From Zavarzinia compransoris (GTDB taxonomy: Bacteria; Pseudomonadota; Alphaproteobacteria; Zavarziniales; Zavarziniaceae), in NCBI RefSeq assembly GCF_003173055.1, contig NZ_QGLF01000001.1, positions 813,085 through 877,084 of the forward strand: a stretch of 64,000 bases of DNA, written 5' to 3'. How positions within the stretch are numbered: position 1 is the stretch's first letter; each line of letters begins with the position of its first letter. The notes under the pieces are model-generated. The model had not been told where the DNA came from, did not search any database, and saw only the letters and a list, made by a program, of their open reading frames with translations. The translations under genes were made by a program, and so were the position numbers. Shown here in pieces: positions 46,824 through 56,606 of this stretch.

Positions 46824-47839
46824 CAGGCGGCCCTTCGCTCGATCACCGGGCTGTAGAAGGCCCGGATGTGATCCTTCACCGCCCGGGGATCCTCCATGCG
46901 GTTGACCTCGGAGCGGAAGGCGGCGGAGCCCGGCAGGCCGGCGGAATACCAGGAGACGTGCTTCCGGGCCATGCGCATGCCCGGGACATCGCCGTAATGT
47001 TCCAGCATGGCGTCGTAATGATCGAGCAGCATGGCCAGTTGCGCGTGCAGCGGCGGATCCGGCAGCCGTTCCCCGGTCTTCAGGAAATGCATCACCTGGC
47101 CGATGAACCAGGGCCGGCCATAGGCGCCGCGCCCGATCATCACGCCATCCGCCCCGGAAGACGCCAGGATCCGGGCGGCATCCTCCAGCGTGTTGACGTC
47201 GCCGTTGGCGATCACCGGGATCTTCACCGCGGCCTTGACCTCGGCGATGAAATCCCAGTCCGCATGGCCGTTGTACATCTGGCAGCGGGTGCGGCCGTGC
47301 ACGGTGACCATCTGGATGCCGCAATCTTCCGCGATGCGGGCAAGCTCGGGCGCGTTGCGGCTGTCATGGTCCCAGCCGGTGCGCATCTTCAGGGTCACCG
47401 GCAGCTTGACGGCCTTCACCGTCGCCTCGATCAGGCTGCGGGCATGGCCGAGGTCGCGCATCAGGGCGGAACCGGCATGGCCGTTCACCGCCACCTTCTT
47501 CACCGGGCAGCCCATGTTGATGTCGATGATGGCGGCGCCCCGGTCCTCGTTCAGCTTCGCCGCCTCGGCCATGGGCTTCGCCTCGCAGCCGGCGAGCTGC
47601 ACCGACATGGGGAATTCCTCGGCGCAATTGCTGGCCATCTTCAGCGACTGGCGGGACTGGCGGATCATCGCCTCGGAGGCGATCATCTCGGAGACGACGA
47701 GACCGGCGCCCTGGCGCTTCACGAGGCGGCGGAACGGCATATCCGTCACCCCGGACATGGGGGCGAGGATCACCGGTTCTTCAATGGTCACGGGCCCGAC
47801 AGTGATGGGACCGATGGTCTTGCCGCTCGCGCTGGTCAT
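46823..47839 (-). CDS. dusB: tRNA-dihydrouridine synthase B (NifR3)
   Basis: FMN enzyme that reduces uridines in the tRNA D-loop. The 338-aa product has [31 protein letters not shown] with the catalytic cysteine in [21 protein letters not shown] and [16 protein letters not shown]. The ATG at 47839 ([11 protein letters not shown]) fits homologues. A longer frame to 47905 is possible but crosses palindromic DNA. It was historically named nifR3 because it heads the ntrBC operon; its modifying role is in tRNA, and no direct nitrogen function is needed. Confidence 0.95.
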   Translation of the reverse strand: MTSASGKTIGPITVGPVTIEEPVILAPMSGVTDMPFRRLVKRQGAGLVVSEMIASEAMIRQSRQSLKMASNCAEEFPMSVQLAGCEAKPMAEAAKLNEDRGAAIIDINMGCPVKKVAVNGHAGSALMRDLGHARSLIEATVKAVKLPVTLKMRTGWDHDSRNAPELARIAEDCGIQMVTVHGRTRCQMYNGHADWDFIAEVKAAVKIPVIANGDVNTLEDAARILASSGADGVMIGRGAYGRPWFIGQVMHFLKTGERLPDPPLHAQLAMLLDHYDAMLEHYGDVPGMRMARKHVSWYSAGLPGSAAFRSEVNRMEDPRAVKDHIRAFYSPVIERRAA

Positions 47840-47885
47840 TCGTTGGGCACTTTTTACGGATGCACGATAAAGAGGCAGTGTAGGC

Positions 47886-47988
47886 CCATTGCTTGTGCAC
47901 TGCAATGGCCTGCCATCGTTAACGGTGCAGGATTTACGGAATCCTTCGCAGGTGACACTAGGCCGGCCCTTAAGGCAAGGCTAGTGTC
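47886..47988. promoter_or_regulatory. three palindromes in the dusB-ispDF divergent region
   Basis: CCATTGC (47886-47892) pairs with GCAATGG (47902-47908). CGTTAACG at 47917-47924 is self-complementary. GACACTAG (47954-47961) pairs with CTAGTGTC (47981-47988) around a second palindrome CCTTAAGG (47968-47975) that shares nearly the same centre. The last structure ends 6 nt before the ispDF ATG and could fold in its mRNA leader, while the first two lie toward the dusB-ntrBC promoter. Confidence 0.6.
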
Positions 47989-47994
47989 TCAGCC

Positions 47995-49170
47995 ATGCGC
48001 GAATCCATACAAGGCCCCGCTGTCGCCGCCCTCGTCGTTGCCGCCGGAAGTGGCAAAAGAATGGGCGGCGCCGTGCCCAAGCAATATCTCGACCTGGCCG
48101 GCCAGCCCCTGATCCGCCGCGCCGTGGCGGCCTTGCGCCGCCATCCGGGGATCGGGGCGATCGTCGTCGTCATCGACCCGGCCTGGGCGGGGACCGCGGC
48201 CGCCGCCCTCGACGGCCTGGGGGTGGAGCCTTTCGTCGCCGGCGCGGCCGACCGCCAGGGTTCGGTCCTGGCCGGGCTGGAAGCGCTGGCCGCCCTGCCC
48301 CGGCCGCCGGACCTCGTGCTGATCCACGACGGGGCCCGCCCCTTCGTCGACATGCCCCTGATCGACGGCGTGCTGGCGGCCTTGAAGCACCATCCCGCCG
48401 CCCTGCCCGCCGTCGCCGTGGTCGACACGCTGAAGCGGGGCGACGACGGCCTGGCCGGCGGCACCGTGCCGCGCGACGGGCTCTACCGCGCGCAGACGCC
48501 CCAGGGTTTCCGCTTCGACGCCATTCTCGATGCCCATCGCCGCTTCGAGGGCGACGGCCTGACCGACGATACCGCGCTGGCCGAGGCGGCTGGCCTCGCG
48601 GTCGCCCTCACCCCCGGCCGGGAGGAGAATTTCAAGGTGACGACCGAGGACGATCTGGCCCGCGCCCGCCATCAGGCCCTGACCGCCCTGCCCGACATCC
48701 GCACCGGCAGCGGCTTCGACGTCCACAGCCTCGGCCCCGGCGACGGGGTCTGGCTCGGCGGCGTCAAGATCCCCCACGACCAGAGCCTGATCGGCCATTC
48801 GGACGCCGACGTCGCCCTGCATGCGATCACCGATGCCGTGCTCGGCGCGATTGCCGCCGGCGACATCGGCCAGCATTTCCCGCCCAGCGATCCCCAGTGG
48901 CGGGGCGCCGCGTCGAGCCGCTTCCTGGCCCATGCCGCCGGCCTCGTCGCCGCCCGGGGCGGGGCGATCGCCCATGTCGACCTGACGATCATCTGCGAAC
49001 GCCCCAAAGTGGGGCCCCATCGTGCCGCGATTTCGTCAAGGATCGCCGGTATTCTTCAGATCGCGCCGGATCGCGTCAGCGTGAAGGCGACCACCACCGA
49101 GCGCCTGGGCTTCACCGGCCGGGGCGAAGGCATCGCCGCCCAGGCGATCGCAACCGTAAGGCTTCCCTGA
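47995..49170 (+). CDS. ispDF: bifunctional IspD/IspF enzyme of the MEP pathway
   Basis: A 391-aa fusion of methylerythritol-4-phosphate cytidylyltransferase (about residues 10-230) and MEcPP synthase (about 235-391). The IspD part shows [30 protein letters not shown] and [10 protein letters not shown]. The IspF part shows [41 protein letters not shown] and [17 protein letters not shown]. The fusion is common in alphaproteobacteria. It supplies isoprenoid precursors for quinones. It precedes pgpA by one base. Confidence 0.97.
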   Translation: MRESIQGPAVAALVVAAGSGKRMGGAVPKQYLDLAGQPLIRRAVAALRRHPGIGAIVVVIDPAWAGTAAAALDGLGVEPFVAGAADRQGSVLAGLEALAALPRPPDLVLIHDGARPFVDMPLIDGVLAALKHHPAALPAVAVVDTLKRGDDGLAGGTVPRDGLYRAQTPQGFRFDAILDAHRRFEGDGLTDDTALAEAAGLAVALTPGREENFKVTTEDDLARARHQALTALPDIRTGSGFDVHSLGPGDGVWLGGVKIPHDQSLIGHSDADVALHAITDAVLGAIAAGDIGQHFPPSDPQWRGAASSRFLAHAAGLVAARGGAIAHVDLTIICERPKVGPHRAAISSRIAGILQIAPDRVSVKATTTERLGFTGRGEGIAAQAIATVRLP

Positions 49171-49171
49171 C

Positions 49172-49633
49172 ATGCTTCCCCTCTGGCATCCGGCGCGCGT
49201 GATCTCGACCGGGGTCTTCGTCGGCCATATCCCGGGGCCCGCGGGCACCTGGGGCTCCGCCGCCGCCCTGGTCCCCGCCTGGTTCATCGCCGCCGCCTGG
49301 GGGCCGGTCGGCCTTGCCGTTGCCGCCGCGCTGATCACCGCGATCGGCATCTGGGCGTCCGGGATCTATGCCGGCGCCATGGACGCCAAGGACCCGGGCA
49401 GCGTCGTCGTCGACGAATTCGCCGGGCAATGGTTCACCCTCGTCCTGGTGCCGAACGACCCCCTGTTTTTTGCGATCGCCTTCCTGGTGTTCCGGGTACT
49501 CGACATTTGGAAGCCCTGGCCCGCAAGCTGGGCCGACCGCAGCCTGCCGGGCGGATTCGGCATCGTCGTCGACGATGTCATCGCCGGCCTGATGGGGCTG
49601 GTGCTGATGGGAGGTCTGGTCGAATTATGGTGA
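49172..49633 (+). CDS. pgpA: phosphatidylglycerophosphatase A
   Basis: A 153-aa inner-membrane phosphatase making phosphatidylglycerol. It has PGPAGTWGSAAALV, VVVDEFAGQWFTL, FRVLDIWKPWPASWADRSLP and the terminal DDVIAGLMGLVLMGGLV, matching PgpA. Hydrophobic segments alternate with these motifs. Stop and start codons overlap with the next gene, pncC, by 7 bp, so ispDF-pgpA-pncC-murI looks like one operon. Confidence 0.95.
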   Translation: MLPLWHPARVISTGVFVGHIPGPAGTWGSAAALVPAWFIAAAWGPVGLAVAAALITAIGIWASGIYAGAMDAKDPGSVVVDEFAGQWFTLVLVPNDPLFFAIAFLVFRVLDIWKPWPASWADRSLPGGFGIVVDDVIAGLMGLVLMGGLVELW

Positions 49634-50145
49634 CGTCGCTCTTTCCGCCCGCGCTCGAGGCCCGGGCCGCCGCCCTGGTCGCCCGGGCGACCGCCAACGG
49701 CCAGCGCATCGCCACCGCGGAAAGCTGCACCGGCGGGTTGATCGCCGGCCTGCTGACCGAAATCGCCGGCTCGTCCGCTGTGCTCGAACGCGGCTTCGTC
49801 TCCTATTCCAACCACGCCAAGGCCGAACTCCTGGGCGTGCCCAAGGACCTGCTGCTGCAATATGGCGCGGTGTCCGAACCGGTCGCCCGGGCCATGGCCG
49901 AAGGCGCGCTGGAGCGCAGCCGGGTCCATATCACGGTCGCGGTCACCGGCATCGCCGGGCCCGGCGGCGGCAGCGCCGACAAGCCGGTCGGCCTCGTCCA
50001 TTTCGCCCTGGCCCGGGTCGATGCCCCGACCCTCCATGTCGAGCGCCGCTTCGGCGACATCGGCCGCGGCGCCGTCCGCCTCGCCACCGTTGACCAGGCA
50101 CTTTCCCTTCTCGAACAGGCCGTCGCCGCCCCCCTCCTCGCATGA
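49627..50145 (+). CDS. pncC: nicotinamide-nucleotide amidase (CinA C-terminal type)
   Basis: A 172-aa PncC-type enzyme that deamidates NMN to nicotinate mononucleotide for NAD recycling. Motifs are ATAESCTGGLIAGLLTEIAG, GFVSYSNHAKAELLGV, VSEPVARAMAEGAL and VAVTGIAGPGGGSADKPVG, all from the CinA C-terminal domain. The N-terminal molybdopterin-like half of CinA is absent. It connects functionally with nadA/nadB/nadQ elsewhere in the window. An in-frame GTG one codon later is an alternative start. Confidence 0.93.
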   Translation: MVTSLFPPALEARAAALVARATANGQRIATAESCTGGLIAGLLTEIAGSSAVLERGFVSYSNHAKAELLGVPKDLLLQYGAVSEPVARAMAEGALERSRVHITVAVTGIAGPGGGSADKPVGLVHFALARVDAPTLHVERRFGDIGRGAVRLATVDQALSLLEQAVAAPLLA

Positions 50146-50966
50146 CCGACCATCTTCGCGCCCTGCCGATCGGGATCTTCGATTCCGGGATCGGCGGCCT
50201 CACCGTCCTCGATGCCATCGCCGACCGCCTGCCGGCGGAGGACCTGCTCTATCTCGGCGATACCGCCCGCCTGCCCTATGGCACCAAGAGCCCGGAAACC
50301 GTCGCCCGCTATGCGGTGCAGGCGGCCCAGCACCTGGTCGACCGGGGCGTGAAGATGCTGGTGATCGCCTGCAACACGGCTTCCGCCCATGCCATCCCGG
50401 CCCTTTCCGCCGCCTTTCCCGGGGTCGACGTGATCAGCGTGATCGAGCCGGGCGCCGCCGCCGCCGTTGCCGCCGCGCCGTCGGGCCGGATCGGCGTATT
50501 GGCTACGGAATCGACCGTCGGCTCAGGGGCATATGTTAAGGCGATCAAGGCCTTGGCACCCGATGCTGACATTCGCCAGCAAGCCTGCTCGGTCTTCGTC
50601 GCCATGGCCGAGGAAGGCTGGACGGCGGGCGCTGCGGTCGAGGCGGCGGCGCATCGCTATCTCGAACCGATCCTGAACCACGGCCGGCCGAAGCCCGAGG
50701 CCCTGGTGCTGGGCTGCACCCATTTCCCCCTGCTGCGCCCGGCCATCGCCGCCGTGGCGGGGCCCGAGGTGACGCTGGTCGACAGCGCCTCGACCGCGGC
50801 GGAGGCGGTCGCCGGCGCCCTGGCCGCCCACGGCCTTGCCGCCGGCGGGCGGCGCGGGCGGGTGCAATTCATGGCGACGGATTCCGCCAGCCGCTTCGCC
50901 CGCGTCGCGACCATCTTCCTCGACCGCCCGGTCAAGCCCGAGGACGTTGAAATCGTCGACCTCTGA
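50142..50966 (+). CDS. murI: glutamate racemase
   Basis: Makes D-glutamate for peptidoglycan. The 274-aa product contains GIFDSGIGGLTVLDAI, the first catalytic cysteine in VIACNTASAHAIPAL, YGTKSPETV and the second in LGCTHFPLLRPAI. Its start overlaps the pncC stop by 4 bp. The family is 250-290 aa, so it is complete. It probably ends the ispDF operon; 30 nt later a separate regulator gene begins. Confidence 0.96.
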   Translation: MTDHLRALPIGIFDSGIGGLTVLDAIADRLPAEDLLYLGDTARLPYGTKSPETVARYAVQAAQHLVDRGVKMLVIACNTASAHAIPALSAAFPGVDVISVIEPGAAAAVAAAPSGRIGVLATESTVGSGAYVKAIKALAPDADIRQQACSVFVAMAEEGWTAGAAVEAAAHRYLEPILNHGRPKPEALVLGCTHFPLLRPAIAAVAGPEVTLVDSASTAAEAVAGALAAHGLAAGGRRGRVQFMATDSASRFARVATIFLDRPVKPEDVEIVDL

Positions 50967-50996
50967 CCGTCTATACTCCCCTCGGGGAGAGACGGG

Positions 50997-52022
50997 ATGA
51001 ACAACGGCGACAGGGTTCGGGGCCACATCGGGGGCCATATCGGCAGCGCCTATGCGCAGATGCTGGCCGCGGTGCTGGCCGGGGCCGGCCTGACCCTCGA
51101 AGATCTGCCGGGCGGCGCCGGGATCGCGGCCCTGGCCAGGCGCGGGCCCGTGCTGCCGGTCGGCCCCTGGCGCGACCTGCTGGACGCCGCGGCCACGCGC
51201 CTCGGGGCGCCCGATCTCGGCCTTCGGATCGGCCGGGCGTTCGAGATCGGCCACCTGGGCCTGCTCGGCTATGCCCTGCAATCCTGCCCGACCCTGGGGG
51301 CGGCGCTGCTGCGGCTGCAACGCTATGAACGGCTGGTCAATGACATCAACCGCCTGTCCTGGCACCTGGACGGCGACCGAATCGTCCTCGAATGGGGCGA
51401 CGAGCGGGGCCGGCCCGGCCCCCTGGTCGACGAGGCGGCCGTGGCCGCCCTGGTCCAGGCCACGCGCCAGATCACGGCGCGGCCGGACCTCGTGCCCGAC
51501 CTGATCGCCTTCATCAATCCGCCGCCCGCCGATCTCGCGCCCTACCGCGCCTTCTTCGGCCATGAACCCCGCTTCGCCGAGGCGCGGACCCGGATGGTGT
51601 TCCCCCAGGCCTGGCTGGCCCTGCCGCTGGACCGCCACGACCCGGTGCTGGCGGACCTGCTGGCAGCCCAGGTCGAGACGCTGCTCGCCGCCCTGCCGGC
51701 GGAGGCGGATGTCGCGCAGCAGGTGCGCCGGGCGCTCGCCCACGGCCTCGGCCGGGAGGGCGCGACCCTGGAGGCGGTGGCGGCCGCCCTCGCCCTGTCG
51801 CCGCGCACCCTGCACCGGCGCCTGGAGGCGGCGGGCACCAGCTTCCGCGCCCTGTTCGAGGATACGCGCCTGCATCTGGCCCGGGAATACCTGCGCGATC
51901 CCCGGCTGTCGCTGAGCGATGTCGCCGGGCTTCTGGGGTTTTCCGAGCAGAGCGCCTTCACCCGCGCCTTCCGGCGCTGGACCGGCAGCGGGCCCAAGGC
52001 CTGGCGCCTGCGGCAGCGCTGA
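50997..52022 (+). CDS. AraC-family transcriptional regulator
   Basis: A 341-aa regulator with an N-terminal arabinose-binding-like domain of the OruR/ArgR type (LGLRIGRAFEIGHLGLLGYA, PTLGAALLRLQRYERLVND). The C-terminal pair of helix-turn-helices (about 245-341) reads ATLEAVAAALALSPRTLHRR and LSLSDVAGLLGFSEQSAFTRAFRRW. A ribosome site (GGGGAGAGACGGG) precedes the ATG. It may control the adjacent EamA transporter, 88 nt downstream. The effector is unknown. Confidence 0.92.
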   Translation: MNNGDRVRGHIGGHIGSAYAQMLAAVLAGAGLTLEDLPGGAGIAALARRGPVLPVGPWRDLLDAAATRLGAPDLGLRIGRAFEIGHLGLLGYALQSCPTLGAALLRLQRYERLVNDINRLSWHLDGDRIVLEWGDERGRPGPLVDEAAVAALVQATRQITARPDLVPDLIAFINPPPADLAPYRAFFGHEPRFAEARTRMVFPQAWLALPLDRHDPVLADLLAAQVETLLAALPAEADVAQQVRRALAHGLGREGATLEAVAAALALSPRTLHRRLEAAGTSFRALFEDTRLHLAREYLRDPRLSLSDVAGLLGFSEQSAFTRAFRRWTGSGPKAWRLRQR

Positions 52023-52110
52023 GCGCATTGCAGCCCTTCGCCGGGGCCGGCTTGCGGCACGGCGGCGGGCTTTCTACAGTGCGCCGCCCTTGTCCGGACG
52101 GTGGAGAGCC

Positions 52111-53007
52111 ATGACCAGCCTTGCGCCCGCTGCCCCGGCCGTCCGGAACGACATGCGTCTCGGCGTGGCGCTGGTCGCGCTGTCGACCCTGGCCTGGAGT
52201 TCGGCCGGCCTCTTCACCCGCCTGCTGCCCCATGACGCCTGGACCATCCTGTTCTGGCGCGGGCTGTTCGGCGCGCTCACCGCCTATGGCTATGTCGCCC
52301 TTGTCGAGCGCCGCTCGCTGGTTTCGGCGGCCCGGGCCATGGGCAGGCAAGGCGTGCTGTTCACGGTGATGATGGCGACAGGCATGATCGCCTATGTCGT
52401 CTCGCTGAAGCTGACGACGGTCGCCCATGTCTCGATCATCTATGCCCTGCTGCCCTTCATGTCCGCCGGCCTTGCCGCCCTGTTCCTGGGTGAGCGCCTG
52501 ACCGCGCCGACCCTGGTCGCCAGCACCCTGGCCCTTTGCGGCATCGGCATCACCGTGATCCAGGGCTTCGGCGAGGGCGACGTGATCGGCGACCTTCTCG
52601 CCGTCTTCATGACCCTGACCATGGCGGTCACCATCATCCTGCTGCGCCAGTCGAAGGTCCGGATCGAGATGATGCCGGCGGCCTGTATCGCCTCCCTGCT
52701 CGGCGCGCTGGTCGCCCTGCCGCTGGCTTCGCCCTTCGCCGTCTCGGCGGCGGATCTCGGCTGGCTCGCCCTGTTCGGCACGACCAACATGGGGCTCGGC
52801 CTGATCGTCTTCACCCTGGGCGCGCGGCTGATCCCGGCCGGCATGTCGGCCTTGATCGGGGCGCTGGACGCCCCGCTCGCGCCCCTATGGGTGTGGCTTG
52901 CCTTCGGCGAGACGCCGCTGCCGGCGACCGTCGCCGGCGGGCTGATCGTGCTTGTCGCCGTGCTCGGCCATATCCTCTACGAGAACCGCCGTCACACCGG
53001 CGGGTGA
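52111..53007 (+). CDS. EamA-family (DMT) transporter
   Basis: A 298-aa inner-membrane protein with ten predicted helices in two EamA repeats. The first is around LGVALVALSTLAWSSAGLFT to LALCGIGITVIQGF. The second runs from DVIGDLLAVFMTLTMAVTII to GLIVLVAVLGHILYEN. Members export amino acids or metabolites. The N-terminal ATG follows GGTGGAGAG. It is next to the AraC regulator gene and overlaps the convergent ABC ATPase gene by 16 bp. The substrate cannot be assigned. Confidence 0.9.
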   Translation: MTSLAPAAPAVRNDMRLGVALVALSTLAWSSAGLFTRLLPHDAWTILFWRGLFGALTAYGYVALVERRSLVSAARAMGRQGVLFTVMMATGMIAYVVSLKLTTVAHVSIIYALLPFMSAGLAALFLGERLTAPTLVASTLALCGIGITVIQGFGEGDVIGDLLAVFMTLTMAVTIILLRQSKVRIEMMPAACIASLLGALVALPLASPFAVSAADLGWLALFGTTNMGLGLIVFTLGARLIPAGMSALIGALDAPLAPLWVWLAFGETPLPATVAGGLIVLVAVLGHILYENRRHTGG

Positions 53008-54674
53008 GGAATGGCGGCGATCAATTCCCGGGTATAATCGGCCTGCGGCGCTTCGAGGACCTGTTCCGCCGTCCCTTCCTCGACGATGCGGCCCTGGCGC
53101 ATGACGATCACCCGGTCGCACAGCAGGCGCACGACATGCAGGTCGTGGCTGACGAAGAGATAGGACATGCCGAGCGTCTCCTTCAGGTGCTGAAGGAGAT
53201 TGAGCACCACCGCCTGCACCGAGACGTCGAGCGCCGCCGTCGGCTCGTCGAGGATGACGAGTTCGGGATTGAGGGCGATCGCCCGGGCAATCCCCACCCG
53301 CGCCTTCTGCCCGCCGGACAATTGGTGCGGGAACCGGTCGATCAGGTCCAGCGGCAGGCCGACCATGGTGGCGAGCTCCGCCACCCGCTCGTTCAGGCGG
53401 GCGCCGGCGCGATAGCCGCCCATGCGCAGCAGCGGATCGGCGATGGCCCGGGCCACCGTATAGCGCGGGTTCAGGCTTTCGGTCGGGTCCTGGAACACCA
53501 TCTGGATGCGTTTCCGCAAGGGCGAGGCGGCGAAGCGCCGGGCCGGGATCGTGCTGATCTCCTGCCCGTCGAACATGATGCGGCCGCCGCTCGGATCGAT
53601 CAGGCGCATGACGATGGTCGAGGTCGTCGACTTGCCGCAGCCGGATTCGCCGACCAGGCCGACGCTTTCCCCCCGCCCGACGGTGAAGGAAATCCCGTCG
53701 ACCGCGCGGAACGGCGGCGGCGGCTCCGCCTGCTTGCCGAAGAATTTGCGGGGCGGCGCCTGGCGCGGATATTCCTTCACCAGGTTCTCGACCGCCAGCA
53801 GGGGGGCGAGGGCCGTGTCCGGCGCCTTCGGCGGCACGGGCGCGGGGGCCGCATCCTCGGGCAGCAGGTCGTGCAGGGTGATGCCGGGGCGCGGCGTCGC
53901 CCGCATCAGCTTCCGGGTATAGGCCGCTTCCGGCGCCCTGAAGATGGTGGCGGCGGCGGCGGTTTCGACCACCCTACCCTTTTCCATCACCACCACCTTG
54001 TCGCAATAGGCGGCGGCAAGGCCGAGATCATGGGTGATCAGGATCGCCGACATGCCCCGCGCCCGGACGAGATCGACGACGAGATCCATCACCGCCTTCT
54101 GCGTCGTCACGTCGAGGCCGGTGGTCGGCTCGTCCGCGATCAGCAGTTGTGGCTGGCAGGCGAGGGCCAGCGCGATCACCACGCGCTGGCACATGCCGCC
54201 GGACAGCTCGAAGGGATAGGCGTGATAGCGCTCCTCCGGCCGGGCGATGCGGACCTGGGCCAGGAGGTCGATCGCCTTCTGCCTCACATTGTCGGGCTGG
54301 GCCTGGGCGTGCTGGAGCAGGACATCCTCGAGCTGGCGGCCGACCTTGCGGATCGGGTTCAGCGCCAGGCGCGGGTTCTGGAAGATCATCGAGATCTCCC
54401 GCCCGCGCAGGTCCCGCATCTCGGACTCGGAGGCGGCCAGAAGGTCGAGGCTGGTATAGAGGATGGATCCCCGGGCGACCCTGCCCACCCGGTCGAGGAT
54501 GCGCATGACGGCGTAAGACGTCACCGACTTGCCCGAGCCGCTCTCGCCGACGACGCCGACGATCTCGCCCTTGGGCACGGAAAGGCTGACTTCCTTGACT
54601 GCCTGCACGATGCCCCGGCGGGTGGAGAATTCGACGGTCAGATCCTTGACATCCAGAAGGGGGATGGCGGTCAT
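52992..54674 (-). CDS. fused dual ATP-binding subunit of a peptide-type ABC importer
   Basis: A 560-aa protein with two complete ABC cassettes, corresponding to DppD plus DppF in one chain, like YejF/GsiA. Cassette one: [14 protein letters not shown], signature ELSGGMCQR, Walker [13 protein letters not shown]. Cassette two from about residue 280: [41 protein letters not shown]. Each ends with an oligopeptide-type C-terminal extension ([16 protein letters not shown] for the first). The start at 54674 ([11 protein letters not shown]) fits the family; the upstream frame to 54728 overlaps the permease gene. It is the last gene of the operon. Confidence 0.94.
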   Translation of the reverse strand: MTAIPLLDVKDLTVEFSTRRGIVQAVKEVSLSVPKGEIVGVVGESGSGKSVTSYAVMRILDRVGRVARGSILYTSLDLLAASESEMRDLRGREISMIFQNPRLALNPIRKVGRQLEDVLLQHAQAQPDNVRQKAIDLLAQVRIARPEERYHAYPFELSGGMCQRVVIALALACQPQLLIADEPTTGLDVTTQKAVMDLVVDLVRARGMSAILITHDLGLAAAYCDKVVVMEKGRVVETAAAATIFRAPEAAYTRKLMRATPRPGITLHDLLPEDAAPAPVPPKAPDTALAPLLAVENLVKEYPRQAPPRKFFGKQAEPPPPFRAVDGISFTVGRGESVGLVGESGCGKSTTSTIVMRLIDPSGGRIMFDGQEISTIPARRFAASPLRKRIQMVFQDPTESLNPRYTVARAIADPLLRMGGYRAGARLNERVAELATMVGLPLDLIDRFPHQLSGGQKARVGIARAIALNPELVILDEPTAALDVSVQAVVLNLLQHLKETLGMSYLFVSHDLHVVRLLCDRVIVMRQGRIVEEGTAEQVLEAPQADYTRELIAAIPHPPV

Positions 54675-54687
54675 GGCTGTTTCTCCC

Positions 54688-55581
54688 TTAGGTCCGGCGC
54701 TGGGGATCGATGATGTCGCGGAGACCATCGCCCATCAGGTTGAAGCAGAAGACGGCCAGCATCAGGGCGAGGCCGGGAAACAGCGCGATCCACCATTCGC
54801 CGGAGACGATGAAGGCCGCGCCCTCGGCGACCATGATTCCCCATTCCGGCGTCGGCGGACGGACGCCGAGGCCGATGAACGAGAGGCCGGCCGCGTTCAG
54901 GATGGCGTAGCCCATGGTCAGCGACATCTGCACCATCATGATCGGCAGGATGTTGGGCACGATCTGGGTCAGCAGGGTGCGGAACTCGGAATTGCCGGTC
55001 AGGCGCGCCGCCTGCACGAAGCCCGCCTCGCGGCGGATATTCGCCTCCGCCCGGGCGATCCGGGCATAGAGCGGGAAATTCACGATCGCGGTGGCGATGA
55101 CGATGTTGGTCACCGTATTGCCCAGCGCCGCGACGATGCCCATGGCGAGGACGAAGAGCGGAAAGGCCATGATCGTATCGGCAAGCCGGCCGACGATGCG
55201 GTCGGTCCAGCCGCCGAAGAAGCCCGCCGCCACCCCGGCCAGCCCGCCGACGACGAAGACCAGCGCGACCGAGAGGATGGCGATCGCCATATCGAGGCGG
55301 GTCGCCGCCACCACGCGGCTGAAGATGTCGCGGCCCAATTGGTCGGTGCCGAACCAATGGGCGCCGGAGGGCGGCTGCAGGGCCGCCGCCGTATCGGATT
55401 CCAGGGGATCGTAGGGCACGATCCAGGGCCCGATCAGCGCGGCGAGCACGAACAGCCCGAACAGCGCGAAGGAGAGGCCGGTGACCGGGTTCTTGCCGAT
55501 CACATGGCGGGCATGGCGAAGGGTGGCGGCAAGGCCCGAGGACGGGGGCGCCTTGGTCTCGGATACGGTCACGGCACTCAT
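54688..55581 (-). CDS. ABC importer permease, DppC-like
   Basis: A 297-aa inner-membrane permease with the typical N-terminal helix (VTGLSFALFGLFVLAALIGP), TDQLGRDIFSRVVAATRLDM and the EAA-type loop in EAGFVQAARLTGNSEFRTLL. It finishes with ALFPGLALMLAVFCFNLMGD, ending GLRDIIDPQRR. About six helices are expected. The stop is 13 nt before the ATPase gene. Its start overlaps the DppB-like gene by 4 bp. Confidence 0.93.
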   Translation of the reverse strand: MSAVTVSETKAPPSSGLAATLRHARHVIGKNPVTGLSFALFGLFVLAALIGPWIVPYDPLESDTAAALQPPSGAHWFGTDQLGRDIFSRVVAATRLDMAIAILSVALVFVVGGLAGVAAGFFGGWTDRIVGRLADTIMAFPLFVLAMGIVAALGNTVTNIVIATAIVNFPLYARIARAEANIRREAGFVQAARLTGNSEFRTLLTQIVPNILPIMMVQMSLTMGYAILNAAGLSFIGLGVRPPTPEWGIMVAEGAAFIVSGEWWIALFPGLALMLAVFCFNLMGDGLRDIIDPQRRT

Positions 55582-56591
55582 CCTTCGATCCTCACGCGGG
55601 GGTCGATGATCCCGTAGAGGAGGTCGATCAGCAGGTTGAGAAGGACATAGAGAATGGCCATGGCGAGCACGAAGCCCTGCACCGGCGCGTAATCCGAGGC
55701 GATCAGCGCCTCGACCGCATAGGAGCCGATGCCCGGCCAGGCGAAGACTTTCTCGACCAGGACATTGGCGCCGAGCAGGAAGGAAAACACCATGCCGAGG
55801 GTGGTGACCACCGGCAGCATGGCATTCCGGAAGGCATAGGCGACGACGACCTTATAGGGCGACAGCCCGCTCGCCCGGGCCGTGCGCACGAATTCCGACG
55901 ACAGGACGGAGAGCATGGAGGCGCGGGTGATGCGGGTGATCGGGGCCAGGGCGAAAATCCCCAGCGTCGCCGCCGGCACCGCCAGTTGCGCCAGGGCGGC
56001 GAGGAAAGTCTCGCCGTCGCCGACCAGCAGCGTGTCGATCAGCAGGAAGCCGGTGATCGGATCGGGCGCCACGGCGAAGACGTCGAGCCGGCCGAGCGGC
56101 GCCGGCGCCCAGCCGAGCTGGTAGTAGAAGACATATACGAGCAGCAGCCCGGTGAAGAACACCGGCAGCGAGACGCCGGCGGTGGCGACGATGCGGCACA
56201 GGTGATCGACCCACGAGCCCTGGCGCACCGCCGCCAGGATGCCCAGCGGCACCGCGATGGCGATGGCGACGAAAAGCCCGAGCAGGGTCAGTTCGGCCGA
56301 GGCCGGCAGGCGTTCGACAATATCCTTCACCACCGGCTGGCCGGTGGTGAGCGACATGCCGAGATCGCCGGAGACCAGCCCGCCGACGTAATCGACGAAT
56401 TGCTCCGGCAGGCTCTTGTCCAGGCCGAGCTTGACCCGGATTTCCTCGATCGCCTCGGCCGAGGCGGCGGGCCCGGCGAAATAGGCGGCGGTATCGCCCG
56501 GCAGCACGCGGGTGAGCAGGAAGGTGACGATGATCACGCCGATCAGGCTGGGGATCGCCGTCGCCAGCCGCTTGAGGAAGGAGGTCAGCAT
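55578..56591 (-). CDS. ABC importer permease, DppB-like
   Basis: A 337-aa permease partner: FLKRLATAIPSLIGVIIVTF, the DppB-type periplasmic loop with VDYVGGLVSGDLGMSLTTGQPV, the EAA loop in SEFVRTARASGLSPYKVVVA, and the terminal LIDLLYGIIDPRVRIEG. Six membrane helices are apparent. It follows the binding-protein gene by 15 nt and overlaps the DppC-like gene, so the operon order is binding protein, B, C, fused ATPase. Confidence 0.93.
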   Translation of the reverse strand: MLTSFLKRLATAIPSLIGVIIVTFLLTRVLPGDTAAYFAGPAASAEAIEEIRVKLGLDKSLPEQFVDYVGGLVSGDLGMSLTTGQPVVKDIVERLPASAELTLLGLFVAIAIAVPLGILAAVRQGSWVDHLCRIVATAGVSLPVFFTGLLLVYVFYYQLGWAPAPLGRLDVFAVAPDPITGFLLIDTLLVGDGETFLAALAQLAVPAATLGIFALAPITRITRASMLSVLSSEFVRTARASGLSPYKVVVAYAFRNAMLPVVTTLGMVFSFLLGANVLVEKVFAWPGIGSYAVEALIASDYAPVQGFVLAMAILYVLLNLLIDLLYGIIDPRVRIEG

Positions 56592-56606
56592 GGCCGTTCC
56601 CTCCCC

